Made by a program: the position numbers and the translations under genes
Shown: positions 22,510-30,583 of the stretch, piece after piece
Position numbering within the stretch: position 1 is the first letter of the stretch
Layout of the letters: each line of letters opens with the position of its first letter
Source of the DNA: DAIQNV01 sp036788215
GTDB taxonomy: Bacteria; Planctomycetota; Phycisphaerae; Phycisphaerales; UBA1924
NCBI GenBank assembly: GCA_036788215.1
Contig: DAIQNV010000019.1
Span: forward strand, 1 to 49,981
Reading direction: 5' to 3'
DNA length: 49,981 nucleotides
Notes under the pieces: model-generated
The model's input: only the letters and a program-made list of their open reading frames with translations
Databases searched by the model: none
What the model was told of the DNA's origin: nothing

Positions 22510-24420
22510 TTACCCGGCGGCGAACAGGTCCAGCACCCGCTCTGCGATTTGCTGAACTCCCACAGTCTCCCCAAACCCCTCCTCCCGCCGCCCCTTCACC
22601 TCCGCCCCCCCCTTCTCCAGCGTCTTCGGCCCGATCGTCACGCGGACCGGGATCCCGATCAGGTCCGCGTCCTTGAACTTCACGCCCGGGCGTTCATTGC
22701 GATCGTCGATCAGGACATCGATGCCCTTGGCGGTCAGGTCATGGACGATGGCCTTACACGCCTCCAGGCTCGGCTCGTCGTCGGGCTTGATCAGGGTGAC
22801 GACCGCGTGGTACGGCGCGACCGGGGCGGGCCAGATGATGCCGTTGTCGTCGTGGCTCATCTCGACGCACGCCGCGAGCGTTCGGCTGACGCCGATCCCG
22901 TAGCAGCCCATGATGACGGTGGTCTTCTTCTGGTCCTGGTTGAGGACGCTGAAGTCCATCGCTGCGGAGTACTTGGTGCCCAGCTTGAAGATGTGCCCGA
23001 CCTCGACGCCCCGGCGGGCTTCGAGGGTGGCCCCCGCCGCCCGGGGGCTGTGGTCGCCCGCGAGAGCGTTTCGGATGTCGGCGATCTTTACATAACCCTG
23101 GGAAAGCGTCTTCTCCGGACCCTCTGCCCCCGAGGCCTCGCCCGACGCCTGATCAGGCATCGCGTCCCCCAGGTCGCGCTTCCAGCTGAAGCCCGTGTCG
23201 TGGTGGTCGCGCTCGTCGGAGCCTGTGGCGAAGGCGGGCCCGTTGACCGCGTCCGCGTCGATGACGAGCAGCGTGCCCGGGACGCGGGTGACCATCCGCG
23301 GGCTGACATAGCCGATCTGGAAGCCGGCGAGTTTGGCCTCCTTCTCGTCCGCGAGCTTCACACCGAAGCCGACCGCGTCGCGGACCTTGGCCTCGTTGAC
23401 ATCGTGGTCGCCCCGGACGGTCGCGAGGACCCAGTGGACCTCGATCTCACGCGAGCCGCTGGAGGCCTGGGCGGTGCCCCCGGTGGGCTGGAAGACGATG
23501 GTCTTCAGCATGCGGTCGGGCGTGGTCTTCAGGTGCTCCGCGACGCCCTCGATGCCCGGCATGCCCGGCGTGTGGTGCTTCGTGAGGTCGGCTTCGGGCG
23601 CGTGGTCGGCCCGCCAGGGGCGGGGGCCTGTCTCGCACTTCTCGACATTCGCCGCGTAGCCCGACTGCGGGCAGACCAGGATGGTGTCCTCGCCGTTCTG
23701 GCAGTTGACCATGAACTCGTGGCTCGCGGAGCCCCCGATCGGGCCGGCCTCGGCCTCGACGACGGTGAAGTCGAGGGCGCAGCGGGTGAAGATGTTGACA
23801 TAGGCCTGGTAGAGGCGGTCGTAGGTCTCGTTCAGCCCCCCACTGCCCTCCACGGTGGTGTGGAAGGAGTAGGCGTCCTTCATGATGAACTCGCGACCAC
23901 GCAGCAGGCCGGCGCGGGGGCGGAACTCATCCCGGAACTTGGTCTGGATCTGGTACAGGCTCAAGGGGAGCTGCTTGTAGCTCGTGATCGAGCCCTTCAT
24001 CAGCTCGGTGATGACCTCCTCGTGCGTCGGGCCGAGGGCCGCGACGCGCCCGTGCCGATCGGTGAGCTTGAAGAGCAGGTCTCCGTAGTCCTGGTCGCGC
24101 TTGGAGCCCGCGAAGAGCTCGATGGGCTCGAGCGCGGGGAGGAGGAGCTCGGAGCAGCCGGCTGCGTCCATTTCCTCGCGCACGATCGCCTCGATCTTGT
24201 CGAGCACGCGCTTGGCGAGGGGGAGGTAGTCGTAGATGCCGGCGCCCACCCGCCGGATGTAGCCCGCCCGGCTCAGCAGCACATGACTGGGCAACTCCGC
24301 GTCCGACGGGGCGTCCCGCGTCGTGGGGATCAGGGTCTGCGACCAGCGGTGCGTGACGCCACGCCGGACGGTCTGTGGGGTGAAGGTGGCGGAGGGTTCG
24401 GCCTGCTCGGTGGTCGTCAT
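22510..24420 (-). CDS. proS: Prolyl-tRNA synthetase, bacterial type with editing domain
   Basis: ProRS charges tRNA-Pro. The 636-residue protein has class II motifs, including TKFRDEFRPRAGLLRGREFIMKDAYSF (motif 2 region) and CYGIGVSRTLAA (motif 3). The region between them (about 225-430) is the YbaK-like insertion that deacylates Ala-tRNA-Pro. The C-terminal anticodon-binding domain (about 530-630) includes DDRNERPGVKFKDADLIGIP. The editing region carries an acidic Gly/Ser-rich loop (QASGEASGAEGPEK) that looks like a lineage-specific insertion. It follows the QueC-like gene by 27 bases on the same strand, and probably forms a unit with it. Confidence 0.95.
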   Translation of the reverse strand: MTTTEQAEPSATFTPQTVRRGVTHRWSQTLIPTTRDAPSDAELPSHVLLSRAGYIRRVGAGIYDYLPLAKRVLDKIEAIVREEMDAAGCSELLLPALEPIELFAGSKRDQDYGDLLFKLTDRHGRVAALGPTHEEVITELMKGSITSYKQLPLSLYQIQTKFRDEFRPRAGLLRGREFIMKDAYSFHTTVEGSGGLNETYDRLYQAYVNIFTRCALDFTVVEAEAGPIGGSASHEFMVNCQNGEDTILVCPQSGYAANVEKCETGPRPWRADHAPEADLTKHHTPGMPGIEGVAEHLKTTPDRMLKTIVFQPTGGTAQASSGSREIEVHWVLATVRGDHDVNEAKVRDAVGFGVKLADEKEAKLAGFQIGYVSPRMVTRVPGTLLVIDADAVNGPAFATGSDERDHHDTGFSWKRDLGDAMPDQASGEASGAEGPEKTLSQGYVKIADIRNALAGDHSPRAAGATLEARRGVEVGHIFKLGTKYSAAMDFSVLNQDQKKTTVIMGCYGIGVSRTLAACVEMSHDDNGIIWPAPVAPYHAVVTLIKPDDEPSLEACKAIVHDLTAKGIDVLIDDRNERPGVKFKDADLIGIPVRVTIGPKTLEKGGAEVKGRREEGFGETVGVQQIAERVLDLFAAG

Positions 24421-24447
24421 GGGGCGAGTGTAGAACCCGCCCGGGAA

Positions 24448-25095
24448 TCAGAGGGACGCGGGCTCGAGCAGGGCCCCCCACCGCTCGCGCTCGGCGCGGG
24501 CGTGGTCGGCGGTGGTGCCCGAGCCCTCGACCGTGGCCCACCAGACGGCGCTCAGGGGCACCGCCAGGTCGAGGGCGAGGTCGGCGATCTGCGCGTCGGA
24601 GAGGTCAAGGAGGGGCGTCTCGATGCGCACCTCGGGCACGGGGGAGTGAGCCAGGTCGAGCGACACCAGGCGGCTGACCAGGAGGGCCCGGTCGAGGATG
24701 GTCGCCGACGCCTCGAGGTCGGGCTTACGCGTCGCCCGGTCGATCGGCGCCCGAACGGGCCAGACGACCCGCCGGCAGCCCAGCTCCGCAGCGATGAACG
24801 CCGCTCGGAGGAGAAGGGTGCTGGTCCGCTCCGCTTCGGTGGTCCCGGTCGTGGGGACCCGGGCGGCGACCGTTCCGAGCCGGAGCACCCTGGCCTGACG
24901 CTCCGCGGCGGCCCGGGCGGTCTCCCGGACCGCCTCGTTGGCGGGCGGGACGGGCCAGAGGTGGACGTGGCGTTCGGTGGGCAGGTCTGCCCGCTCGACC
25001 GCGATCGCGGCGGCGACCAGCCCCTCCAGCCCCCCGTCAGCAAGGACGAGGGCGGGCGGGGTGGAGTCGGAGGGGCGGTCGCTCGGGGAGGTCAT
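24448..25095 (-). CDS. Degenerate QueC/PP-loop-like protein
   Basis: The 215-residue protein follows the outline of 7-cyano-7-deazaguanine synthase QueC. It has an N-terminal strand-loop-helix ALVLADGGLEGLVAAAIA where QueC has SGGLDS, an internal AAFIAAELGCRRVVWPV, and C-terminal PLLDLSDAQIADLALDLAVPLSAVW, matching QueC's PLxxLxKxxIVxxAxxLGVPxxxTW. The ATP-pyrophosphatase motif SGGxDS is degraded to ADGGLEG (19-25). The four zinc cysteines that normally follow are gone, and the whole protein has a single Cys. It is therefore probably not a queuosine enzyme; a binding or regulatory role is speculation. It is paired with proS and divergent from the sirtuin gene (73 bases). Confidence 0.6.
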   Translation of the reverse strand: MTSPSDRPSDSTPPALVLADGGLEGLVAAAIAVERADLPTERHVHLWPVPPANEAVRETARAAAERQARVLRLGTVAARVPTTGTTEAERTSTLLLRAAFIAAELGCRRVVWPVRAPIDRATRKPDLEASATILDRALLVSRLVSLDLAHSPVPEVRIETPLLDLSDAQIADLALDLAVPLSAVWWATVEGSGTTADHARAERERWGALLEPASL

Positions 25096-25168
25096 GCGGG
25101 GGTTATCGTCCGGGAGAGGGGCCGGTGTTGAGTTCCGGGGGCTCCGGGACGATCGAGGGGAGGCTCGG

Positions 25169-25912
25169 ATGGACCAGAACACAGCGATCGAGCGGGTGCG
25201 GGAACGCCTGGCGGGTGCGGCTTCGGTGGTCGTCCTGACAGGGTCCGGGGTGTCGGCGGAGAGCCGGATCCCCACCTTCCGGGACGCGATGGAGGGCCTG
25301 TGGAAGGACTTTGACCCGCAGACGCTGGCGACGCCCGAAGCCTTCCGCGAGGACCCGGAACGGGTGACCCGCTGGTACGACTGGCGCCGCCTGAAGTGTG
25401 GGGAGGCGGAGCCCAACCCGGGGCACCTGGCGCTCGCGGAGCTGCAGCGCCGCGTGGAGGGGCGGGGCGGGTCGTTTTATCTGCTGACGCAGAATGTCGA
25501 CGGGTTGCACCAGCGGGCGGGGTCGACCGGGGTCGTCGAGCTGCACGGATCGATCATGGCGTGGCGGGGGGTGCGGACCGGGCGGCCGGCGGAGCTGCCG
25601 GACGGGTCCTTCGACGCCTTCCCGCCCCGCCTCCCGGACGGGGAGCTGATGCGGCCCGGGGTCGTCTGGTTCGGGGAGATGCTGCCCGAGGCGGCGCTCT
25701 CGACGAGTTTCGAGGCTCTGACCCGGTGCGAGGTCTTCCTGAGTGTGGGGACGAGCAGCATGGTGCAGCCCGCGGCGAGCTTCATTTACGAAGCGGAGCG
25801 GGCGGGGGCGTTCACGGTGGAGGTGAACCCGGAGGAGACGCCGATCTCGGGGATGGTCGACGCAACGCTTCGCGGGAAGGGGGGCGAGGTGCTGCCCCTG
25901 CTCGTGCGGTAG
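25169..25912 (+). CDS. cobB: Sirtuin-family NAD+-dependent deacylase lacking zinc cysteines
   Basis: Sirtuins remove acyl groups from lysines using NAD+. The 247-residue protein has the Rossmann motifs GSGVSAESRIPTFRD (25-39), TQNVDGLHQRAG (107-118), catalytic His126 in ELHGS, FGEMLP and GTSSMVQPA. Tyr70 and Arg73 match the Y-x-x-R pair that marks desuccinylase/demalonylase (SIRT5/CobB) activity. The small domain between His126 and PGVVWFGE (129-165) contains no cysteine, although most bacterial sirtuins coordinate Zn2+ there with four. ATG 25169 follows GAGGGGAGG. The gene converges on thpR, 2 bases apart. Confidence 0.88.
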   Translation: MDQNTAIERVRERLAGAASVVVLTGSGVSAESRIPTFRDAMEGLWKDFDPQTLATPEAFREDPERVTRWYDWRRLKCGEAEPNPGHLALAELQRRVEGRGGSFYLLTQNVDGLHQRAGSTGVVELHGSIMAWRGVRTGRPAELPDGSFDAFPPRLPDGELMRPGVVWFGEMLPEAALSTSFEALTRCEVFLSVGTSSMVQPAASFIYEAERAGAFTVEVNPEETPISGMVDATLRGKGGEVLPLLVR

Positions 25913-25914
25913 GG

Positions 25915-26481
25915 TCAGGCGAAGGGGACGGTGGCGGCGATGGTGTGCTCGGCGCCGTCGGGCTTCAGGACGCTCCGCACGAGGGCGATCTCGCGGATCG
26001 TGAAGACGGGGAGGGCGACCGCCAGCGGCTCGATCGGCGCGGGCGAGCGCAGGCGGGCGAGTGTGATGTGCGGCAGGAACCGATCGGCTCCGTCGGGGCG
26101 TGTCGAGCGCGCGAGCCGATGGGCGAGGCGGCGGTGCAGTTCGACGAGCGCCGGCGGCGCATCGGTCTCGATCGCAGCGATGCGGGACGCCCCGGGCGGG
26201 AGCCCGATGAGTCGCAGCGGTACGAGATCGATCGGCCCCAGACCGGACGCGGACCGCTCGATCGAGGTGACGGCGGCGCGGAGCTCGCGGTCGTCCCGCT
26301 GGCCGATGAACTGCAGCGTGAGGTGGACCTGCTCACGCGGGACGACGCGGTGATCGGGCAGCGCGAGCGTGGAGAGGATCGCCTCGCTCGCGTCGAGGAA
26401 GCCCGGCGACGGGTACGCAGCGACGAAGAACCGGGCGACCGCGTCGGAGCGGGGGCGTGCTGGTCGCGAGGGGCGGGTCAC
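25915..26481 (-). CDS. thpR: RNA 2',3'-cyclic phosphodiesterase (2H phosphoesterase)
   Basis: ThpR (LigT) opens 2',3'-cyclic phosphates at RNA ends. The 188-residue protein has the two signature tetrapeptides HLTL (about 54) and HITL (about 139), the paired catalytic histidines of the 2H family, in the usual spacing. A Pro/Arg-rich N-terminus precedes ARFFVAAYPS. The GTG at 26481 overlaps the stop of the dockerin gene by four bases (GTGA), indicating coupling even though the two products are unrelated in function. A later start is possible, since the conserved domain begins about 15 residues in. Confidence 0.85.
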   Translation of the reverse strand: MTRPSRPARPRSDAVARFFVAAYPSPGFLDASEAILSTLALPDHRVVPREQVHLTLQFIGQRDDRELRAAVTSIERSASGLGPIDLVPLRLIGLPPGASRIAAIETDAPPALVELHRRLAHRLARSTRPDGADRFLPHITLARLRSPAPIEPLAVALPVFTIREIALVRSVLKPDGAEHTIAATVPFA

Positions 26482-29459
26482 GGGCAGCCGGCGGCGAAGG
26501 CAGCGAGGAACGCGGAGATGTCCGCGAAGGTGAACTGACCGAGGGGCGGCGCGAGGTCCGCGTCGGGGTTCCCGGTCGCGAAAGCGGCGAGGAAGGCCGA
26601 AACATCCGCGAAGGTGATCGCTCCGAACGGCTCCGCGATGTCGGCAGGGTTGCACGAACGATCGATCATCGCAGCCTCGGAGGCCTGCGCCCACGCGAGA
26701 ACCTCGTCCGCATCGGCAAGCACGATCCCGCTCTGCCGGGCGGCGTGATGCACGCGGACATCCCCGACCTCGGCACCGTCCCGGAGGCCCACGCGGGCGG
26801 CGACCGGGCACCAGGAGGCGCCGGGGTCCGACCAGACGACGCCGAACGGGCGCCCGTCCCAGCTCATCCAGAGTTGCCGGCCCTGCTCAGCGGTCATGAC
26901 GAAGCGGACGGTCGAATAGGCGTCCCATTCGAGCGGCGCGTTGCCGGGGGTCGTCGTGACGCGTGCTTCCGTCGGTACTCCGAACGCATCGATCGACCGC
27001 ACGATCAGCGCGTGGTCCGTGACGGTGGTGTCGGCCTCGAGTTCGATCGCGGGGCCGGTGCCGGCGAGATCGCTCAGGAAGCTCACGAGAGGCGTGCGGG
27101 CATCCGCCGGCTCGACCCGCGTCGCGAAGCCCGGACCGGTCTCGAGCGCGACGAGCGTCGCCCAGTCCCCGGCGCACGATCCGAGGAAGCGGGCGTCCAG
27201 GCCGATCGCCGGGAGCGCGTCGCCCGGGCCGGCGATCCGCATGGTGGCGGGCCGGTCTGGGTCGGTCGGCGTGATCGCGACCGCCGCGACGAAGTCACCG
27301 CTGAAGAGTGCGGGCTGAAAGTTGGTCCAGCGGAACGTGAGCCGCGGCGCGACTTCGACCCCGCCGAGAGAAGCCAGTGTCGTCGCCGGGGCGCGGGTGT
27401 TGCGGATCTGCCAGCCCCGGGTGGACCAGTTGGCCGGTCCGCCGATGGAAAGCCTCGAAAGAATGTTCACATTGGTGGCGCCGTCCCAGGCGAACATCCG
27501 CGACTGGTAGGCGGGCGCCTGGCGATCGGCAATGTTGAAGGTCGCGAAGGTGACGACCGACGGGCCGAGCTCCGGGACGGCATTCCAAGTGATGACGCCC
27601 GAGTCACGGCGCACGCCGCTCTGCGCGGTGACGCGGACGACAACCATGCCCGGCACCGGGGGCGGCGGGACCCCGAGCGCCGCGAGTTCGTCGTTCGACA
27701 GCACGGTCATCGCGAGATTCGGATCATTCTGCGTGCTGATGATCGGCGTCCCGATCGCAACGTTCTCAACAGCCGGACCGGCGACCAGCCCGCGGCTGAC
27801 ACGGGCGGCGGGCGGCGGGGCAACGCGTTCGACGCCAACGCTGTTGATGAGCACGCCGGCGGGAGAGGCCCCGAGCGCGGTCAGACGGCTTTCCGGGTTG
27901 GTCAGCGTCCCCCACCGCCCTTCGGCGAGCCAGAGGAGCCGCTGGGTGGGCGCGGTGACGATCGCTTGCCTGCTGATCCACGCGTAGGCGCTCCCGTCGC
28001 GTGCGGAGGTCATCGAGAAGGCGATGTCCCAGTCGGGCAGCCCCTGCACCGCGTCGATGACGGGCGTGTCGGTGAGCAGGTCGACCTGCGGGAAGCTCAC
28101 CATCGCCGGGAGGTTCTCGTCGGCGCCCATCCAAACGCGTCCGCCTGCCGCGACCGCTCCGACCGGCTGCAGGCCCGGCATGAGGTCCTCGTCGAAGAAC
28201 GATCCGTGCAGGAACCCCGCGGCGCTGAAGCCCGCGAGCCCGGTGTCCGCCGGCGCGAGCGAGGCGAGCGAGCGCGGGCCGATGCGGACGAACCCGGTCG
28301 CGGTGCTGGTGATCGTCCCGTCGGGGTCGTTCCAGGTGGTCGAGGTCGCCAGCCCGCCGGTGAGCGGGCTGAACGCGGGGTTCCCCGGATCGAAGGTCTC
28401 CGCTGCGGAAAGGAGCGTGGCACGCCCGAGCACGCCCTGATCCACGAACGGGGCGCTCGGATCCTGCGAAGCGGAATCGCCGATCGCGTAGACGATGGCG
28501 ACGCGGTCGCCCAGCCAGTACGGGATCGCGAAGTGCGTGTGCCGACCGGAGGCCCCAGGGTCGTACGCGTCGATCTCAACCCAGGGGCTGAGCGACCAGG
28601 CGCCCTCTTGCACGATGGCCCGCGCCGCATGGATCGTGTTCAGGCCTCGCATGTCGAGGGCGTTGTCCTTGTTGCCGTTCAGGTAGTTCGCCATCCCGAT
28701 GATGTACTCGCCCGGGCTGGCGGGGTTCTCGGTGACATTGGCGGCCCAGGTCTGGCCGATCGCGTTGTTGTCCGCGACGCGCTGCGACTGGTGCACGCGG
28801 TCGGAGATCTGGATCGTCCAGTCGGGCATCACGCCGGGCGTCAGGGTGTCCACGCTCGCGCTGAGGACCGCGATCTGGTCGTACGCCCAGTTGAACTCGG
28901 AGGTTCGGGGCCCTACGCCCCGGGGATCGTCGTACACGCGCCTGGCACAGTAGATCAGGAAGAGAACCGGGTCATCCTCCGATTCCCCCGCGAGGACATC
29001 GCCCCCGAAAACCGTGTAGCACGCGTTCTCCTCCTCCTGGGGCGAGCCCGCCAGGAGGTCGCGGATGTTCGGAGGCTTGATGAACGCCGACGACGCGGTC
29101 GCTACGGGCGTCCGGACCACGACGGAGGCCTCGCCCGTGCCGTCCGCTGCGGTGGTCGTCAGGCGGATGCCGTTCAGGTCCGCGAGGAGCGACGCGGTCC
29201 GTCGCCCCACCGTCGCGAGCTTGCGGGGCGGATTGACGGTGTTCGGCGCCGCGATCGGGGTTCGAGTCGGGGGCGCGACGATCAGGCTCGCCTCGTACGC
29301 CGGTTCCCCCCCGACGAACTCGACGCCCCCGCCCAGCGTGCCGACCCCGGTCTCGGTCGTCCACGTCGCGTTCAGGGGCCCGGGTTGAGCGAGCGCGGGC
29401 CAGGCGAGCGCGATCAGCGCCGCCTTGGCGCACCGCATGTGGTGGTTCCGCTTCTTCAA
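26478..29459 (-). CDS. Large secreted protein with paired C-terminal GC-type dockerin tail
   Basis: The 993-residue protein has a signal peptide (1-24, ending PALA) with a basic n-region. The long central part is beta-rich and lacks recognised catalytic motifs; segments such as HTHFAIPYWLGDRVAIVYAIGD and DGSAYAWISRQAIV look like beta-propeller blades, but this is uncertain. The last 60 residues are two tandem dockerin-like units (CNPADIAEPFGAITFADVSAFL; DADLAPPLGQFTFADISAFL) ending AGCP, highly similar to the tail of the protein at 3208-6270, also at DNA level. The TTG start at 29459 is preceded by GGAGGAG with an eight-base spacer; ATG 29438 lacks such a site. Ligand or partner unknown. Confidence 0.78.
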   Translation of the reverse strand: MKKRNHHMRCAKAALIALAWPALAQPGPLNATWTTETGVGTLGGGVEFVGGEPAYEASLIVAPPTRTPIAAPNTVNPPRKLATVGRRTASLLADLNGIRLTTTAADGTGEASVVVRTPVATASSAFIKPPNIRDLLAGSPQEEENACYTVFGGDVLAGESEDDPVLFLIYCARRVYDDPRGVGPRTSEFNWAYDQIAVLSASVDTLTPGVMPDWTIQISDRVHQSQRVADNNAIGQTWAANVTENPASPGEYIIGMANYLNGNKDNALDMRGLNTIHAARAIVQEGAWSLSPWVEIDAYDPGASGRHTHFAIPYWLGDRVAIVYAIGDSASQDPSAPFVDQGVLGRATLLSAAETFDPGNPAFSPLTGGLATSTTWNDPDGTITSTATGFVRIGPRSLASLAPADTGLAGFSAAGFLHGSFFDEDLMPGLQPVGAVAAGGRVWMGADENLPAMVSFPQVDLLTDTPVIDAVQGLPDWDIAFSMTSARDGSAYAWISRQAIVTAPTQRLLWLAEGRWGTLTNPESRLTALGASPAGVLINSVGVERVAPPPAARVSRGLVAGPAVENVAIGTPIISTQNDPNLAMTVLSNDELAALGVPPPPVPGMVVVRVTAQSGVRRDSGVITWNAVPELGPSVVTFATFNIADRQAPAYQSRMFAWDGATNVNILSRLSIGGPANWSTRGWQIRNTRAPATTLASLGGVEVAPRLTFRWTNFQPALFSGDFVAAVAITPTDPDRPATMRIAGPGDALPAIGLDARFLGSCAGDWATLVALETGPGFATRVEPADARTPLVSFLSDLAGTGPAIELEADTTVTDHALIVRSIDAFGVPTEARVTTTPGNAPLEWDAYSTVRFVMTAEQGRQLWMSWDGRPFGVVWSDPGASWCPVAARVGLRDGAEVGDVRVHHAARQSGIVLADADEVLAWAQASEAAMIDRSCNPADIAEPFGAITFADVSAFLAAFATGNPDADLAPPLGQFTFADISAFLAAFAAGCP

Positions 29460-29696
29460 GGCCCGATCTCCTCCGCCGACGGGGCTGACCCGGCGCGCCG
29501 CGTGCAGGTCGGTACGCACCATGGAAGCAGATCGACGCGTCGGGATCCAGTGCTTTCGGACCAAACCGGATCTGAACCCAAGGCCCACCCCGGCGGGCCG
29601 CCCGTCCCGCGGGGCGCTGCCGATAACGCGGGCCTTGTCTATCCTCGCTGCTGGTCCGGCGATACCGGATAGCCTGATCCCGAGGAGGTTTCCCCG

Positions 29697-30557
29697 ATGC
29701 GAACCCGCCGAGCCCTGATCTTTTTGACCCTGCCGGTTCTCATGGCCTGCCTGGGGGGATGGGGCCGCACGGGGCACGCGGTGATCGCGGAGATCGCGTA
29801 CCGGGAACTGACGCCCGAGGCGCGGGCGAAGGTCGATGCGATCATGGCGGGCCAGACGATCCAGGAGACCGCGAGCTGGGCGGACGGGGTGCGGGGGCGG
29901 AACGACGCGTTCCCTTGGACCGCCCCGCTGCACTACGCCAACCTGCCTGCGGATGCGCCCCGCTACGACGATGCGTCGATGCGTCCGCCCGAGGGCAATG
30001 TCGTCTCTGCGGTGACGCGCTTCTCAGCGCAGCTCACCGATCCCGAGGCGACCGACCTCGAACGCCGCCAGGCGATGATGTTCCTGGTCCATTTCGTGGG
30101 CGATCTGCACCAGCCCCTGCACGCGGGCAACGCCCGGGACCGGGGAGGGAACGACATCGACATCGCGTGGTTCGGCTCTGAGCGTCGGCTGCACTCGATC
30201 TGGGACTCCGGAATCATCGACGCCACCACCGATGCCCCCTGGCCCGTCCTGGCGGACCGGCTCTACGCGGAGATCACGCCGGCGGAACGCCTCGCGTGGA
30301 CGGTCAGCGACCCTGGGATGGGGGAGGAGGCTTCGGGGCCCCTGCTGGTCGAGGCAGCGGGGCGCTGGGTCCTCGAATCGCGCCGCTTCTCGAACACCCA
30401 CGCCTACCGCGCCGAGGGGTTCAACGCGGGCGAAGCCTTCGTCGATGGAACCGAGCTGGGCGTCGAGTATGCCCGACACTGCCAGCCCGTCGTCGAACTG
30501 CGTCTCAAGCAGGCCGGCGTGCGCCTCGGGCGTCTGCTGAACACGCTGCTGCGTTGA
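29697..30557 (+). CDS. S1/P1-family secreted nuclease
   Basis: Zinc-dependent nucleases of this family cut single-stranded nucleic acid and remove 3' phosphates outside the cell. All nine zinc ligands of P1 nuclease can be placed in the 286-residue protein: Trp22, His27 (WGRTGH), Asp63 (WAD), His79, His132, Asp136 and His142 (HFVGDLHQPLH), and His166 and Asp170 (LHSIWD). Trp22 must become the mature N-terminus because its amino group binds zinc, so signal cleavage should fall after Gly21. A lipobox-like LMAC lies four residues earlier and would conflict with that. ATG 29697 follows GAGGAGG. NDH-2 follows after 26 bases. Confidence 0.9.
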   Translation: MRTRRALIFLTLPVLMACLGGWGRTGHAVIAEIAYRELTPEARAKVDAIMAGQTIQETASWADGVRGRNDAFPWTAPLHYANLPADAPRYDDASMRPPEGNVVSAVTRFSAQLTDPEATDLERRQAMMFLVHFVGDLHQPLHAGNARDRGGNDIDIAWFGSERRLHSIWDSGIIDATTDAPWPVLADRLYAEITPAERLAWTVSDPGMGEEASGPLLVEAAGRWVLESRRFSNTHAYRAEGFNAGEAFVDGTELGVEYARHCQPVVELRLKQAGVRLGRLLNTLLR

Positions 30558-30583
30558 AGAGGCCGGCGCCTCTACAGTGCTCG

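Noticed and set aside
22318..25131. Open frame of over 900 codons antisense to proS
   Set aside because: The reverse strand carries intact ProRS motifs; the antisense product has only Val/Asp/Gly/Arg bias.
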